Shown here piece after piece: positions 49,666 through 58,677 of a DNA stretch of 64,000 nt. The notes beneath the pieces were generated by a model. That model saw only the letters and a list, made by a program, of their open reading frames with translations, did no database searches and was not told the origin of the DNA. The translations under genes and the position numbers were made by a program. Source of the DNA: Alkalibaculum sporogenes (GTDB taxonomy: Bacteria > Bacillota > Clostridia > Eubacteriales > Alkalibacteraceae); contig NZ_WHNX01000005.1 of assembly GCF_009362815.1 (NCBI RefSeq), positions 62,001 to 126,000 of the forward strand. The letters are read 5' to 3'. Numbering within the stretch: the first letter of the stretch is position 1; each line of letters opens with the position of its first letter.

Positions 49666-50358
49666 TCATTGGTTTTGTTCATCATAAAATCCAAACATCT
49701 CCAATGCCTTCCACCGTATTTGAGGTCTTTCTTCTTCAAAAATGTCACCTGTTTGTTCACTATTATCATCTAACTTTTCTAAATATAGTTCACTCTGATT
49801 ATCGAGTTCAGTTGTAGTTTTTTCCATTACCATATCTTCTTCTTTAATTACATCTACTAAACATAGTGGTGGAAACAAAACACACCACCAGTTTTTTCCC
49901 TCTCCTTCTCCAATAATAATTCTTAATGCTAGATATTCTCCTGCTGGTAAGGAAAAATCATTATAGTACTTTGTCGGAAAGAAAGTTTTATCTAATACTA
50001 CCGATACATTATTGGACATATTATATCTTCTTAAAGTTTTTTCAGCTATATCTTTTATGTATTCCTTATTTTCGTCTATTATATTAATCGACTCATCTTT
50101 AGATTTTGAAATATTTAATTTCGGAATCATTCCTTGCAAAACTGCGTCTTTTACAATCAGTTTTATATTTTGATCAACATCTGTATCACTATTGGCTATT
50201 ACATGGAATCTCACTAATCTCTCAGATAGTATATCAGAACTTAATAATTTAGTTTGCATTGTAAATTCATCGAGATTTGTTTCTCTCGAATATGTAGTTG
50301 CTACAAGACATAAGCTTATAGAGCAAATAATTAGTATAACACCAACTATCTTTTTCAT
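49666..50358 (-). CDS. spoIIR: Stage II sporulation protein R
   Basis: 230 residues with a signal or anchor segment (about 4-22) and the SpoIIR core: RLVRFHVIANSDTDVDQNIKLIVKD, PAGEYLALRIIIGEGEGKNWWCVLFPPLC. Made in the forespore under sigma-F and exported to the intermembrane space, it triggers SpoIIGA to process pro-sigma-E in the mother cell. The last 60 residues are acidic and divergent. No sigma-F promoter could be identified with confidence. Confidence 0.92.
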   Translation of the reverse strand: MKKIVGVILIICSISLCLVATTYSRETNLDEFTMQTKLLSSDILSERLVRFHVIANSDTDVDQNIKLIVKDAVLQGMIPKLNISKSKDESINIIDENKEYIKDIAEKTLRRYNMSNNVSVVLDKTFFPTKYYNDFSLPAGEYLALRIIIGEGEGKNWWCVLFPPLCLVDVIKEEDMVMEKTTTELDNQSELYLEKLDDNSEQTGDIFEEERPQIRWKALEMFGFYDEQNQ

Positions 50359-50425
50359 ATGTAATTCCCCTACCTTCTTCTTTATGATTTAATTATGAAC
50401 TGATTTTTAGGGAAATATACATAAA

Positions 50426-50493
50426 TAAAAAAAATATACGGATAGTTTAATTTTTTTTAAAGAATCAATCATCATTAAAAAGTTTTATCCGTA
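50426..50493 (-). terminator. Terminator of the GNAT gene
   Basis: TACGGATA (50486-50493, minus strand order first) and its complement TATCCGTA close a hairpin whose inner part also pairs (CTTTTTAA with TTAAAAAA). A run of T follows on the minus strand. Confidence 0.6.
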
Positions 50494-50514
50494 ATTTCGT
50501 CAAAAAAAAATCAT

Positions 50515-51090
50515 TTAGATATTGTCTAATAAATCTTTATTATTAGACTTTTCTGTAAAAGATAATGTTTCCTCTACAGGTTCGTATGATTCACCATAAA
50601 ATTTTTTATCCTTATATGTGTGTATCATATTGTAAGTTTTTTTCATGGCTTCATATATCATTTCTTCGGGCTCATTATTTGGTGCCCAATATAAAATTTC
50701 CATTTCATTTACCTCATTTGTTGCTTTTGACTTCCGCTGATATCCAATAGAGTTAGCGTGTTCAAAACCTTCGCGTTTGTAGAAATGTAGTCTTTTCTTT
50801 GTATCACTGTCTTTATAATTAATTGGCTCTACCTCAAGTATTATAGGTTTATTTTTATTTTTTATTTTTTCTATTAACTTATGTCCAATATTTTGACCTC
50901 TAGCTTTCTTTAAAACTAAAAGGTAGTCGATGAATATAAAATCCTCTAGCTCAACATAAATTAGAACATAATTCTCGCTCTCTTCTTTACAGTATATGTC
51001 AGAGCGTTCTTCCAATAAAGTTTCCATATGATCCCTTGATTTCATTTCTTCGATTGGGAAATATTGATTTAGTTTCTCATACCAATGCAT
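50515..51090 (-). CDS. GNAT family N-acetyltransferase
   Basis: 191 residues. The acetyl-CoA fold is recognisable in FIDYLLVLKKARGQNIGHKLIEKI (the R-x2-G-x-G/A pyrophosphate loop is RGQNIG) and in the HFYKREGFEHAN segment near the end of the domain. The last 60 residues (after EMEILYWAP) are a family-specific tail. Substrate unknown. Single gene with its own terminator, between spoIIR and the RlmL-like gene. Confidence 0.75.
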   Translation of the reverse strand: MHWYEKLNQYFPIEEMKSRDHMETLLEERSDIYCKEESENYVLIYVELEDFIFIDYLLVLKKARGQNIGHKLIEKIKNKNKPIILEVEPINYKDSDTKKRLHFYKREGFEHANSIGYQRKSKATNEVNEMEILYWAPNNEPEEMIYEAMKKTYNMIHTYKDKKFYGESYEPVEETLSFTEKSNNKDLLDNI

Positions 51091-51198
51091 ACAACATACT
51101 CCTTTAATATCCTATAATAGAATCTTTTTAAAAATTTAACATTATTATATTAACCAATAAAACTTTCATAATACTTTTTTGTATTTAATAATATATAT

Positions 51199-51227
51199 GA
51201 AAAAAGACCTCTATGTTAAAGATCTTT
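51199..51227 (-). terminator. Terminator overlapping the end of the RlmL-like gene
   Basis: AAAGATCT (51220-51227) and AGGTCTTT (51203-51210) form an 8-bp stem on the minus strand followed by TTTT. The stem includes the last codons and stop of the gene. Confidence 0.75.
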
Positions 51228-52397
51228 CTTCTCTTTAGCCGAATCTGACACTTCCCAAACTCTTGGTGGAAGTTTTCCATAATATTGGTATAGATAAGTT
51301 AATATATTTCCATTATATAGCTTCCTATTTTTGGTTGCTCGTGTTCCAAAGTACCTCTCAAAATCTAGATGACCTGTCAATACAAAGTAAGACCAGTTTT
51401 CCAATTTTGTAAATACTTTTCCCATAATTTTATATAAATCTTCTACATCTTCTTTTGTTGATAATCGTTCTCCATATGGGGGATTTGTAATGATGATTCC
51501 ATATTTTTTACTAGAACTAAACTCAAACACATCTAGTTTTTGAAATGATATTACATCATCAACTTGAGCTATTTTAGCATTAGACATGGCAATTGATACT
51601 GCTTTACTATCAATATCTGATCCTAAAATTCTAAACTCCTTCTGATTAATTCCTTCTTTAGCTTCTTGTATCACAGAAGTGTATGCTTTTTTCAATTCAG
51701 CACTCCATCCTTGACTATTAAAACTTCTATTTAATCCTGGTGGTATATTTTTGCCCATCATAGCAGCTTCAATAAGTATAGTTCCTGAACCGCAAAATGG
51801 ATCTGCTAAGATTCTATCCGGAGTCCATCTAGACATCATTACCATAGCTGCTGCTAAGGTTTCTTTTAGTGGAGCTTCATTCCCCTTAGCCCTATATCCA
51901 CGTTTATGAAGTCCTGTACCTGAAGAATCTATAGACAAGGTAACTTCATCTTTTAAAATGTTTACAAAAATCGGATACTCTTCACCAGTTTCTTCAAACC
52001 AATTTATGTTATGCTTCTTTTTTAATTTTTCGACAATAGCTTTTTTTACAATACTTTGACAATCTGATTTGCTAAAAAGTTTTGACTTTACAGACGTAGC
52101 TTTTGCTACAGGAAAACGGGCATCCTTAGTAATCCATTTCTCCCAATCACATGCCTTAGTCTTCTCAAAAAGTTCATCAAATGTCGTAGCCTTAAATTTA
52201 GCAATTTTAACCAGTACTCTATCAGCAGTTCTCAACCAGATATTTGAAATTGCAATTCCTTTTAAATCTGTTTTAAACTCAACTCTACCATCAGTAGTTA
52301 TTAGATCTTCGTAACCTAACTTCTTAAGTTCTTCTTTCAATATTCCTTCTAAACCAAAAGTACATGTAGCTATTAACTCAATATTTTTCATTTGCAT
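51216..52397 (-). CDS. THUMP-domain RNA methyltransferase, RlmL/YpsC-like
   Basis: 393 residues: ferredoxin-like and THUMP RNA-binding region (about 1-160) and a Rossmann methyltransferase with ADPFCGSGTILIEAAM and the N6/N2-methylase motif NPPYGERL. It matches the N-terminal half of RlmL, which makes m2G2445 in 23S rRNA; the RlmK half is absent, as usual in Firmicutes. The exact target base is inferred. Confidence 0.88.
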   Translation of the reverse strand: MQMKNIELIATCTFGLEGILKEELKKLGYEDLITTDGRVEFKTDLKGIAISNIWLRTADRVLVKIAKFKATTFDELFEKTKACDWEKWITKDARFPVAKATSVKSKLFSKSDCQSIVKKAIVEKLKKKHNINWFEETGEEYPIFVNILKDEVTLSIDSSGTGLHKRGYRAKGNEAPLKETLAAAMVMMSRWTPDRILADPFCGSGTILIEAAMMGKNIPPGLNRSFNSQGWSAELKKAYTSVIQEAKEGINQKEFRILGSDIDSKAVSIAMSNAKIAQVDDVISFQKLDVFEFSSSKKYGIIITNPPYGERLSTKEDVEDLYKIMGKVFTKLENWSYFVLTGHLDFERYFGTRATKNRKLYNGNILTYLYQYYGKLPPRVWEVSDSAKEKKDL

Positions 52398-52489
52398 TCT
52401 CCTAGATTTGCCTTAACTGATTAACATAGCTATACAATCTTAGTCATACTTCTCAGCTGTAATTCACTTTTCTTTATATATCTCTCTAT

Positions 52490-53731
52490 CTAGTCCTCTA
52501 TCTCTTTTAGTACTTCATCTTTGCCAAAAACCATAAAGTACTTGTAGTTAGAATCTTTCAACCCATTAATCTGCTTAGCTAACTTTTTCTTTGCAATAAT
52601 CATAGATACATTGTATCCACAATTTCGCAGTTCATCTGATTTTTGGACAACTTCTACAATATTTTCTTCATCAAAATACAAAACAGCAGCTTTTTTGTCA
52701 TTTTCCCGGGAAATATTTTTTTCTTCTAGCAAAATAGTCGCAATTCTTTCAAATCCTATAGAAAACCCGACTGCCGGTATAGATTCTTTTGAGATATTTC
52801 CAATCATATTGTCATATCTACCACCTCCAGCAATGGAAAAACCATAAGGTCCATAAGTTATCTCAAATATCTGACCTGTATAATAACCCATTCCACGAAC
52901 TAAAGTAGGATCAAATATTATTTTGTACCCGCTTTGGCAAAGAGATCTAATACTCGTAATAACAGATATCAACGCCTTTGACACATCTTCTTCAACAGTT
53001 AATTGTCCAATATTTTCTTCATTTAGATTGGTAAATCCTTTGATTAATAGATCAATATTAGTCTGATCATAACCTTTCTTTATCAGTTCTTCTTTTACTC
53101 CATCTACACCAATCTTATCTAATTTATCTAATACAATACTAATAGATGATACTTCTTCTTCACTAAAACCAGAAGATATAATAACACTACTTAATATCCT
53201 CCTATCGTTTATCCTTACAACAAAATCATCAAAGCCTAATTTTTTTAGCGCTTTTGCTGTTGTATAGATTAATTCTATCTCTGCCACCTCAGACTTTTCA
53301 CCAATAATATCTATGTCACATTGCTTAAAAGATCTAAACCTCCCCTTCTGAGGTCTTTCTGACCTAAATACATTATCTATTTGAACAGCTTTAAATGGAT
53401 ACTGTAGAATATCTTTGTTATTTGCATAAAAGCGGCTTAATGGTAGAGTTAAATCATATCTTAAACCTATATCGCATAAGTCTTTAATACTTGATTCTTC
53501 GTGAATCTTAAGTTTCTCACCTCTTCTTAGTACAGTAAATAACATCTTTAAATTTTCTCCACCATCGCTATTCATAAGAAAATCTAAGTTTTCAATCACA
53601 GGAGTTTCTATTCTTTCGAATCCATGGGATCTATAAACCTCAAGAATCATTTGTTGCATTTGATCTCTGATTTCCATTTCTAGGGGCGCAATATCCCTAG
53701 TACCTCTTACGGGATTAGTATTAATATTCAT
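52490..53731 (-). CDS. hisS: Histidine--tRNA ligase (eukaryote-like subtype)
   Basis: Class II synthetase of 413 residues. Motif 2 FRSERPQKGRFRSFKQCDIDIIG and motif 3 AVGFSIGFERI are intact. The histidine site reads RGMGYYTGQIFE where most bacterial enzymes have RGLDYY, and the loop before motif 2 is LRYDLTLPLSRFYANN, closer to the archaeal/eukaryotic form. The C-terminal anticodon domain (about 325-413) is present, which argues against the regulatory paralogue HisZ. No T-box leader upstream. Confidence 0.85.
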   Translation of the reverse strand: MNINTNPVRGTRDIAPLEMEIRDQMQQMILEVYRSHGFERIETPVIENLDFLMNSDGGENLKMLFTVLRRGEKLKIHEESSIKDLCDIGLRYDLTLPLSRFYANNKDILQYPFKAVQIDNVFRSERPQKGRFRSFKQCDIDIIGEKSEVAEIELIYTTAKALKKLGFDDFVVRINDRRILSSVIISSGFSEEEVSSISIVLDKLDKIGVDGVKEELIKKGYDQTNIDLLIKGFTNLNEENIGQLTVEEDVSKALISVITSIRSLCQSGYKIIFDPTLVRGMGYYTGQIFEITYGPYGFSIAGGGRYDNMIGNISKESIPAVGFSIGFERIATILLEEKNISRENDKKAAVLYFDEENIVEVVQKSDELRNCGYNVSMIIAKKKLAKQINGLKDSNYKYFMVFGKDEVLKEIED

Positions 53732-53888
53732 TGATAAACTCCTCTCGTCTAGATACCCAGCACAACTGGGAGTTGTTAATCTTAATTAACAAGTTTTCCT
53801 TAAACTATACTAAGTATTTTTTTGCTTTCCAAGCCCTAGTAAAAGACTTTAAAAGGGACATCTTGAGTTCGCGCATATTTACAACAGA

Positions 53889-55124
53889 CTATTGAAACTT
53901 AATCTTGTGATATATTTTCTTACCTTTTTTTATTATTATTTGATTTTCTTCATTAAAATCATTCAAGGTTATAAGATGATTAATATCATTTATCTTATGG
54001 TCATTTACAGATACCCCACCTTGTTCAATTAACCTTCTGCCTTCACTCTTACTCTTTATCAAGCTAGCTAGTTGCATCAAATCTAAAATCTCAATTCCTT
54101 TGCTCAGAAGATTCTTTTCTATAATTGTATTAGGCATGTCCGTATTCTTAATTGATGTTTGATCACTAAATAAACTTCTAGCACTGTCCTGTGCTTTAGT
54201 AGCCTCTTGTTCACCATGAATAAGTTTTGTTACTTCATACGCTAAAACTTCTTTTGCCTTATTTATTTCTGCCCCTTCTAGTGAACTCAATAAGCGTACT
54301 TGTTCCATTGGTAAAAATGTCAATAGAGATAGACATTTTTCAACGTCTAAGTCGTTAATATTTCTCCAATATTGATAAAATTCATAAGGACTTGTTTTCG
54401 CAGGGTCTAACCATAGTGCACCTTTTTCTGTCTTACCCATCTTATTACCTTCACTTGTAGTAAGTAATGCAAATGTCATCCCATGTGCTTGTTTCCCTAA
54501 TTTCTTTCGTATCAGTTCTGTACCACCTAAGATGTTTGACCACTGATCATTGCCACCTAATTGCATCTTACAATTGTTTTCAATAAACATGTGATAAAAA
54601 TCATAAGATTGCATTAACATATAGTTAAACTCTAAAAACGTAAGACCTTTTTCCATCCGTGACTTGTAACATTCTGCTCCTAGCATTCGATTTACAGAAA
54701 AATGAACACCAATATCTCTTAAAAACTCAACATAATTTATTGGTAATAACCAATCAGCATTGTTTAACATAATTGCTTTATCATTATCAAAATCTAAAAA
54801 CTTCTTAAATACTACCTTAAATCTTTCAGCATTAGAGTTTATTTGTTCTAATGTGAGCATCTTTCTCATATCGCTTTTATTTGAAGGATCACCTACCATT
54901 GTAGTTCCCCCACCAATTAATGCGATAGGCTTATGCCCATGTTTTTGCATATGAGTCATAGCCATAATCTGTAAAAAATGTCCTACATGCAAACTATCAG
55001 CAGTAGGATCAAATCCTATGTAGAATGTAACTGATTCATTTCCTAATAAATTTCTTATCTCTTCTTCATTTGTACATTGTTCAACAAATCCTCTTTCTTT
55101 GAGTATATCAAATACATTATTCAT
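53889..55124 (-). CDS. tyrS: Tyrosine--tRNA ligase
   Basis: Class I synthetase of 411 residues with HVGH at 46-49 (after [11 protein letters not shown]), KMGKT at 228-232 as the KMSKS loop, the tyrosine-binding MQSYDFYHM region and an S4-type RNA-binding domain at the end ([15 protein letters not shown]). The upstream gap of 79 bases has no T-box. It is 157 bases ahead of hisS in the same direction; that gap has a small CCCAG/CTGGG hairpin. Confidence 0.96.
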   Translation of the reverse strand: MNNVFDILKERGFVEQCTNEEEIRNLLGNESVTFYIGFDPTADSLHVGHFLQIMAMTHMQKHGHKPIALIGGGTTMVGDPSNKSDMRKMLTLEQINSNAERFKVVFKKFLDFDNDKAIMLNNADWLLPINYVEFLRDIGVHFSVNRMLGAECYKSRMEKGLTFLEFNYMLMQSYDFYHMFIENNCKMQLGGNDQWSNILGGTELIRKKLGKQAHGMTFALLTTSEGNKMGKTEKGALWLDPAKTSPYEFYQYWRNINDLDVEKCLSLLTFLPMEQVRLLSSLEGAEINKAKEVLAYEVTKLIHGEQEATKAQDSARSLFSDQTSIKNTDMPNTIIEKNLLSKGIEILDLMQLASLIKSKSEGRRLIEQGGVSVNDHKINDINHLITLNDFNEENQIIIKKGKKIYHKIKFQ

Positions 55125-55203
55125 AATTTCCTCCTTTTTCGAAATAACCTAGTGTACAGTTGTCCTATATTAAAATTTATCATACTTTTTAACGCTCTTT
55201 TCT

Positions 55204-56394
55204 TTACCTACTACTATTTTTACCTCTCCACGTAATCATCCATTGTGTTATCAAAACTTTAATGACTGCAAAAGTGGGTACTGCTAAAAACATACCTTTT
55301 ATGCCAAATAATTTTCCTCCTAATACTACAGCAACAATAATCCAAAATGGATTTAAGCCTATCCTGTTTCCTAATACTCTAGGACCTAATATATTGTCGT
55401 CTAACTGCTGTGCTATAATAACTAATATTAAAACCCATAGAGCTTTTAAAGGGCTAAATAATAAAGTTATTATCACTCCTAAAATACCACCAATTATTGG
55501 TCCAAAATAAGGTATGATATTAGTAACTGCTACAATGATAGTAATTAAAACTGCATGCTGAACTTTAAGAGCTACAAGACCTATAAAGACTATTAAAGAT
55601 ACAAAAATAGAACAATATATTTTTCCAATAAAAAATTTGTAAAACATCTCATCAATAAGCATCATAGTCTTTATAATTTTATTATAAGAACTTTTAGATA
55701 TAATAAACTTCGATATATTTGATACTTGCCGCGCGATCACTTCTTTATCTAATAGCAGATACAGTGCGACAAATAATGCTATTGTAAGATTAACTAGTAT
55801 AGAAGTGAAGCTAACGATTCTGTCAAAAATAAATACAATCGCATTATCTATAGTATTATGATTATTGTTGATTAACTCGAGTATAACTTCGTGAATGTTA
55901 TTGGACATATCCACTATATTCGCACTATAGTCTACTATATTAATTAAATAATTATCTACTACACCTTCTAAACCAAAATACCCTATTAACCTTTGAATTT
56001 CTTCAATATAGTAGGGGATATTTTGAAATAAAAACCTTATACTCTTCCAGATCTGCGGAATCACAAATGACAATGTTAAATACATTAAAAACAAAGATAA
56101 AGTATATATTATAATTATGGATATAATTCTACTTACTTTTACATGCCTTTTAAAAATATTGATTTTTAATAATGTTTTTTCAACATAAGTAACCGGTCTG
56201 TAAAAAAAATAAGTTATTATCAATCCCCACAATAGTGGTTTAAATCCAATTAGAATAAAATTTATAGCATTAGAAAACACGCTTATAAAAGACTGTGTGT
56301 TTTCAAGTAATTTATTGAATATCAGCACAGTACAAATAGTAATACCTAAATACAAGTATGGTTTATATTCACTTTTCATCTTGAACTTAATCAA
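55204..56394 (-). CDS. AI-2E family (PerM/UPF0118) membrane transporter
   Basis: 396 residues with about eight hydrophobic segments in the pattern of the AI-2E exporter family: IGFKPLLWGLIITYFFYRPV near the start and the conserved IPYFGPIIGGILG with the C-terminal LGGKLFGIKGMFLAVP. Family members include TqsA, sodium-proton antiporters and sporulation-linked permeases such as YtvI; the substrate cannot be told. Divergent from lspA. Confidence 0.85.
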   Translation of the reverse strand: MIKFKMKSEYKPYLYLGITICTVLIFNKLLENTQSFISVFSNAINFILIGFKPLLWGLIITYFFYRPVTYVEKTLLKINIFKRHVKVSRIISIIIIYTLSLFLMYLTLSFVIPQIWKSIRFLFQNIPYYIEEIQRLIGYFGLEGVVDNYLINIVDYSANIVDMSNNIHEVILELINNNHNTIDNAIVFIFDRIVSFTSILVNLTIALFVALYLLLDKEVIARQVSNISKFIISKSSYNKIIKTMMLIDEMFYKFFIGKIYCSIFVSLIVFIGLVALKVQHAVLITIIVAVTNIIPYFGPIIGGILGVIITLLFSPLKALWVLILVIIAQQLDDNILGPRVLGNRIGLNPFWIIVAVVLGGKLFGIKGMFLAVPTFAVIKVLITQWMITWRGKNSSR

Positions 56395-56462
56395 TCTTAA
56401 TCACCTAATATTGGTATCTATTATATACCATATAAATATAATTTTAAATAATCCATATACAA

Positions 56463-56492
56463 TTGTGATAGTTTAATATTATACTATATTAT
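56463..56492 (+). promoter_or_regulatory. Sigma-A promoter of lspA
   Basis: TTGTGA (56463-56468), 18-base spacer and TATTAT (56487-56492). A GGTAT/ATACC inverted repeat (about 56414-56430) lies upstream in the divergent region and could be an operator. Confidence 0.55.
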
Positions 56493-56512
56493 AGACAAAT
56501 AAGGAGGCAAAC

Positions 56513-56977
56513 ATGTATTATTATTTAATCATTATAATTATCGTTATCCTAGATCAAGTATCCAAATTACTTGCAATACATTATGTGAAACCGCTAAATA
56601 CCATACCAATACTTGAAAATGTTTTTCATTTAACTTATGCACAAAATACAGGAGCTGCTTTTAGTATACTGTCCAATAAGATATCATTATTAACATTTAT
56701 CACCACAATTTTTATAATTATTCTACTAATTTATTTATATCGAATTAGCTCTAAAGATAAAAAATTTAATCTTTTAACATTCTCTTTGTCCTTAATCATA
56801 GGTGGTGCTTTAGGCAATTTAGTTGATAGAATGCGTCTTGGATATGTCGTTGATTTCTTTGATTTTAGATTAATTAATTTTGCCATATTCAATGTAGCCG
56901 ATTGCTTTATTGTGGTAGGTTCAATATTGTTAGTAGTACTTATTATATTTGAAGAAAAATTAAATAAAGTGAAATAA
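56513..56977 (+). CDS. lspA: Lipoprotein signal peptidase (signal peptidase II)
   Basis: 154 residues with four membrane helices. The catalytic aspartates are D114 in GYVVDFFDF and D130 in FNVADCF; D14 in LDQVSK and the NTGAAFSIL and GGALGNLVDR motifs are present. It cleaves the signal peptide of prolipoproteins after lipidation. The only plus-strand gene in the right half; ATG with AAGGAGGCAAAC. It meets gntR convergently with a 14-base gap and no terminator. Confidence 0.97.
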   Translation: MYYYLIIIIIVILDQVSKLLAIHYVKPLNTIPILENVFHLTYAQNTGAAFSILSNKISLLTFITTIFIIILLIYLYRISSKDKKFNLLTFSLSLIIGGALGNLVDRMRLGYVVDFFDFRLINFAIFNVADCFIVVGSILLVVLIIFEEKLNKVK

Positions 56978-56991
56978 CTTAGATTACTATA

Positions 56992-57684
56992 TTACTCTTT
57001 CTCACTATTTTTCTCTTCAATAATAGCTATCAGTTCTTCTGTGGTAGCTATATGTTCTTCTGCTATTTGGCGAGCAAGATTTCCATCTTTGCTCTTAATA
57101 GCATCTAACATGCTTCTGTGTTGTTTCAATAGCATATCAGTATTATGCACTTGAGTGAAATACGCAACCCTATATCTTTGTACTTGTTCTTTGAGTCCAT
57201 TTATCATTTGTATAAGTTTACTGTTTTTAGTCGATTTGTATATGACATCATGAAATTCAGCATCATAATTTATTAAATTCAAAACATTATTTTCTGATGC
57301 TGCTTCTTGAAACCTTATAAGCATCTCTTCTAATCTTTCAATATCTTGTTCCGTTGAATTTAACGATGCTTTTTTCGCAGCAAAACCTTCCAAGACGGCT
57401 CTTATTTCAACAACCTCTTTAATGTCCTCAGATGATAAACCAGCAACATAAGCTCCCTTTCTAGGAACCATTATCACTAATCCCTCTAATTCTAATTTTC
57501 TTATTGCTTCACGTACAGGAGTTCTACTTACACCCATCTGATCTGCTAATTGGACTTCCATCAATCTTTGACCAGGTTTAAAATCACCATCAATAATTGC
57601 TTGGCGCATTGTAGTAAATACTATTTCTCTAAGTGGTTTGTATGTATCCATATCTATTGTTATCAATCCATCTTTAAATCCCAA
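56992..57684 (-). CDS. GntR family regulator, FadR-type
   Basis: 230 residues: winged helix-turn-helix at the N-terminus (PLREIVFTTMRQAIIDGDFKPGQRLMEVQLADQMGVSRTPVREAIRKLELEGL in pieces) and an FCD ligand-binding domain with its metal-binding histidines (FHDVIYKST, LLKQHRSMLDAI, AEEHIATTEEL). Ligand unknown. TTG start at 57684 lies inside the end of ispE (22-base overlap), with GAAGGAGG upstream. Confidence 0.88.
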   Translation of the reverse strand: MGFKDGLITIDMDTYKPLREIVFTTMRQAIIDGDFKPGQRLMEVQLADQMGVSRTPVREAIRKLELEGLVIMVPRKGAYVAGLSSEDIKEVVEIRAVLEGFAAKKASLNSTEQDIERLEEMLIRFQEAASENNVLNLINYDAEFHDVIYKSTKNSKLIQMINGLKEQVQRYRVAYFTQVHNTDMLLKQHRSMLDAIKSKDGNLARQIAEEHIATTEELIAIIEEKNSEKE

Positions 57685-58553
57685 GATTCTATTCCTCCTT
57701 CATTATAGCTTCTAACTGCAAATACTTCTTCGTAATCTCTTAAAAGCACTTCTTTAGCACTCTGTGCACTCAACTCATTAGTAAACAACCCATATAATGT
57801 AGGACCACTACCACTCATTAGTACTCCTAATGCCCCTAATTTCTTTAAACTCTCTTTAATATGCATTAATTCTGGGTATTTATCAAAAACTACATCCTCA
57901 AAGACATTCCCGAGGTTTAAAGCAATTTCTTCTTTGTTACCTATTTTAATTGCCTCGATCATAGCAGTGTTATCTGGATGTGCTTTTATGTTTTGAACAT
58001 CGATTAAACTATAAGCCCAAGGAGTAGAAATCTGTATATTGGGTTTTACCAACACGATATCAAATTCAGGCAAATCATTTATTACTGTTAATTTTTCTCC
58101 TATTCCTTCAGCTAAGGCAGTACCTCCCATCATGCAAAATGGCACATCTGCACCTACCTTAGAACCTAACTTTAGTAATTTTTCGTTGCCTAAATGTAAA
58201 TCCCATAAACTATTGAGAGCTATTAGAGTGCCAGCGCCATTTGAACTGCCTCCAGCTAACCCTGCAGCAAAAGGAATTCTTTTCTCAATATGGACCTCAA
58301 CACCCTGTGATATATTATACTTTTCACGTAGTAGTTGAGCTGCTCTATAAACTATATTTTTCTCATCTGTAGGCAAATAGCAATTATTGCAAGATATCTT
58401 TATATCCTTATCTGTCAATTTAAAATGCAATGTATCAGAAAGGCTAATGCTTTGCATTACCATAGATACATTATGGTATCCGTCTAATCTTTTACCAAGT
58501 ATGTCAAGAGTTAAATTTATTTTTGCCCTTGTGTCTATAGAAATCTTTTTCAT
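57663..58553 (-). CDS. ispE: 4-diphosphocytidyl-2-C-methyl-D-erythritol kinase
   Basis: GHMP kinase of the non-mevalonate isoprenoid pathway, 296 residues. ATP loop PFAAGLAGGSSNGAGT (94-109), catalytic D136 in VGADVPF and K11 in RAKINLTL are present; the C-terminal MSGSGPTLYGLF motif follows. The gene has its own promoter, then overlaps the GntR gene, so the two are co-expressed. Presence of IspE shows the MEP route to isoprenoids. Confidence 0.96.
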   Translation of the reverse strand: MKKISIDTRAKINLTLDILGKRLDGYHNVSMVMQSISLSDTLHFKLTDKDIKISCNNCYLPTDEKNIVYRAAQLLREKYNISQGVEVHIEKRIPFAAGLAGGSSNGAGTLIALNSLWDLHLGNEKLLKLGSKVGADVPFCMMGGTALAEGIGEKLTVINDLPEFDIVLVKPNIQISTPWAYSLIDVQNIKAHPDNTAMIEAIKIGNKEEIALNLGNVFEDVVFDKYPELMHIKESLKKLGALGVLMSGSGPTLYGLFTNELSAQSAKEVLLRDYEEVFAVRSYNEGGIESWDLKMD

Positions 58554-58601
58554 AAATCACCTTATGTTTATTTATATATTTTTGTATACAGTATTTATCT
58601 G

Positions 58602-58630
58602 ATAGTACACGAATATGATTTCAATGTCAA
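58602..58630 (-). promoter_or_regulatory. Sigma-A promoter of ispE-gntR
   Basis: Consensus TTGACA (58625-58630), 17-base spacer and TACTAT (58602-58607) on the minus strand. A GGCTA/TAGCC inverted repeat just upstream (about 58633-58662) may terminate addA. Confidence 0.82.
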
Positions 58631-58677
58631 CCATGTTGGCTATTAGTCTTATCAGAAATTAGCCATCAACTAGTTGC

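Noticed and set aside
49530-49769. A 79-codon minus-strand frame between spoIIR and thyX
   Set aside because: It runs through the 16-bp inverted repeat and overlaps the end of spoIIR in another frame, has no ribosome binding site and no recognisable protein features.
53732-53888. T-box leader ahead of hisS, and likewise ahead of tyrS and trpS
   Set aside because: No T-box sequence or antiterminator was found; the gaps ahead of trpS and tyrS are too short for one.
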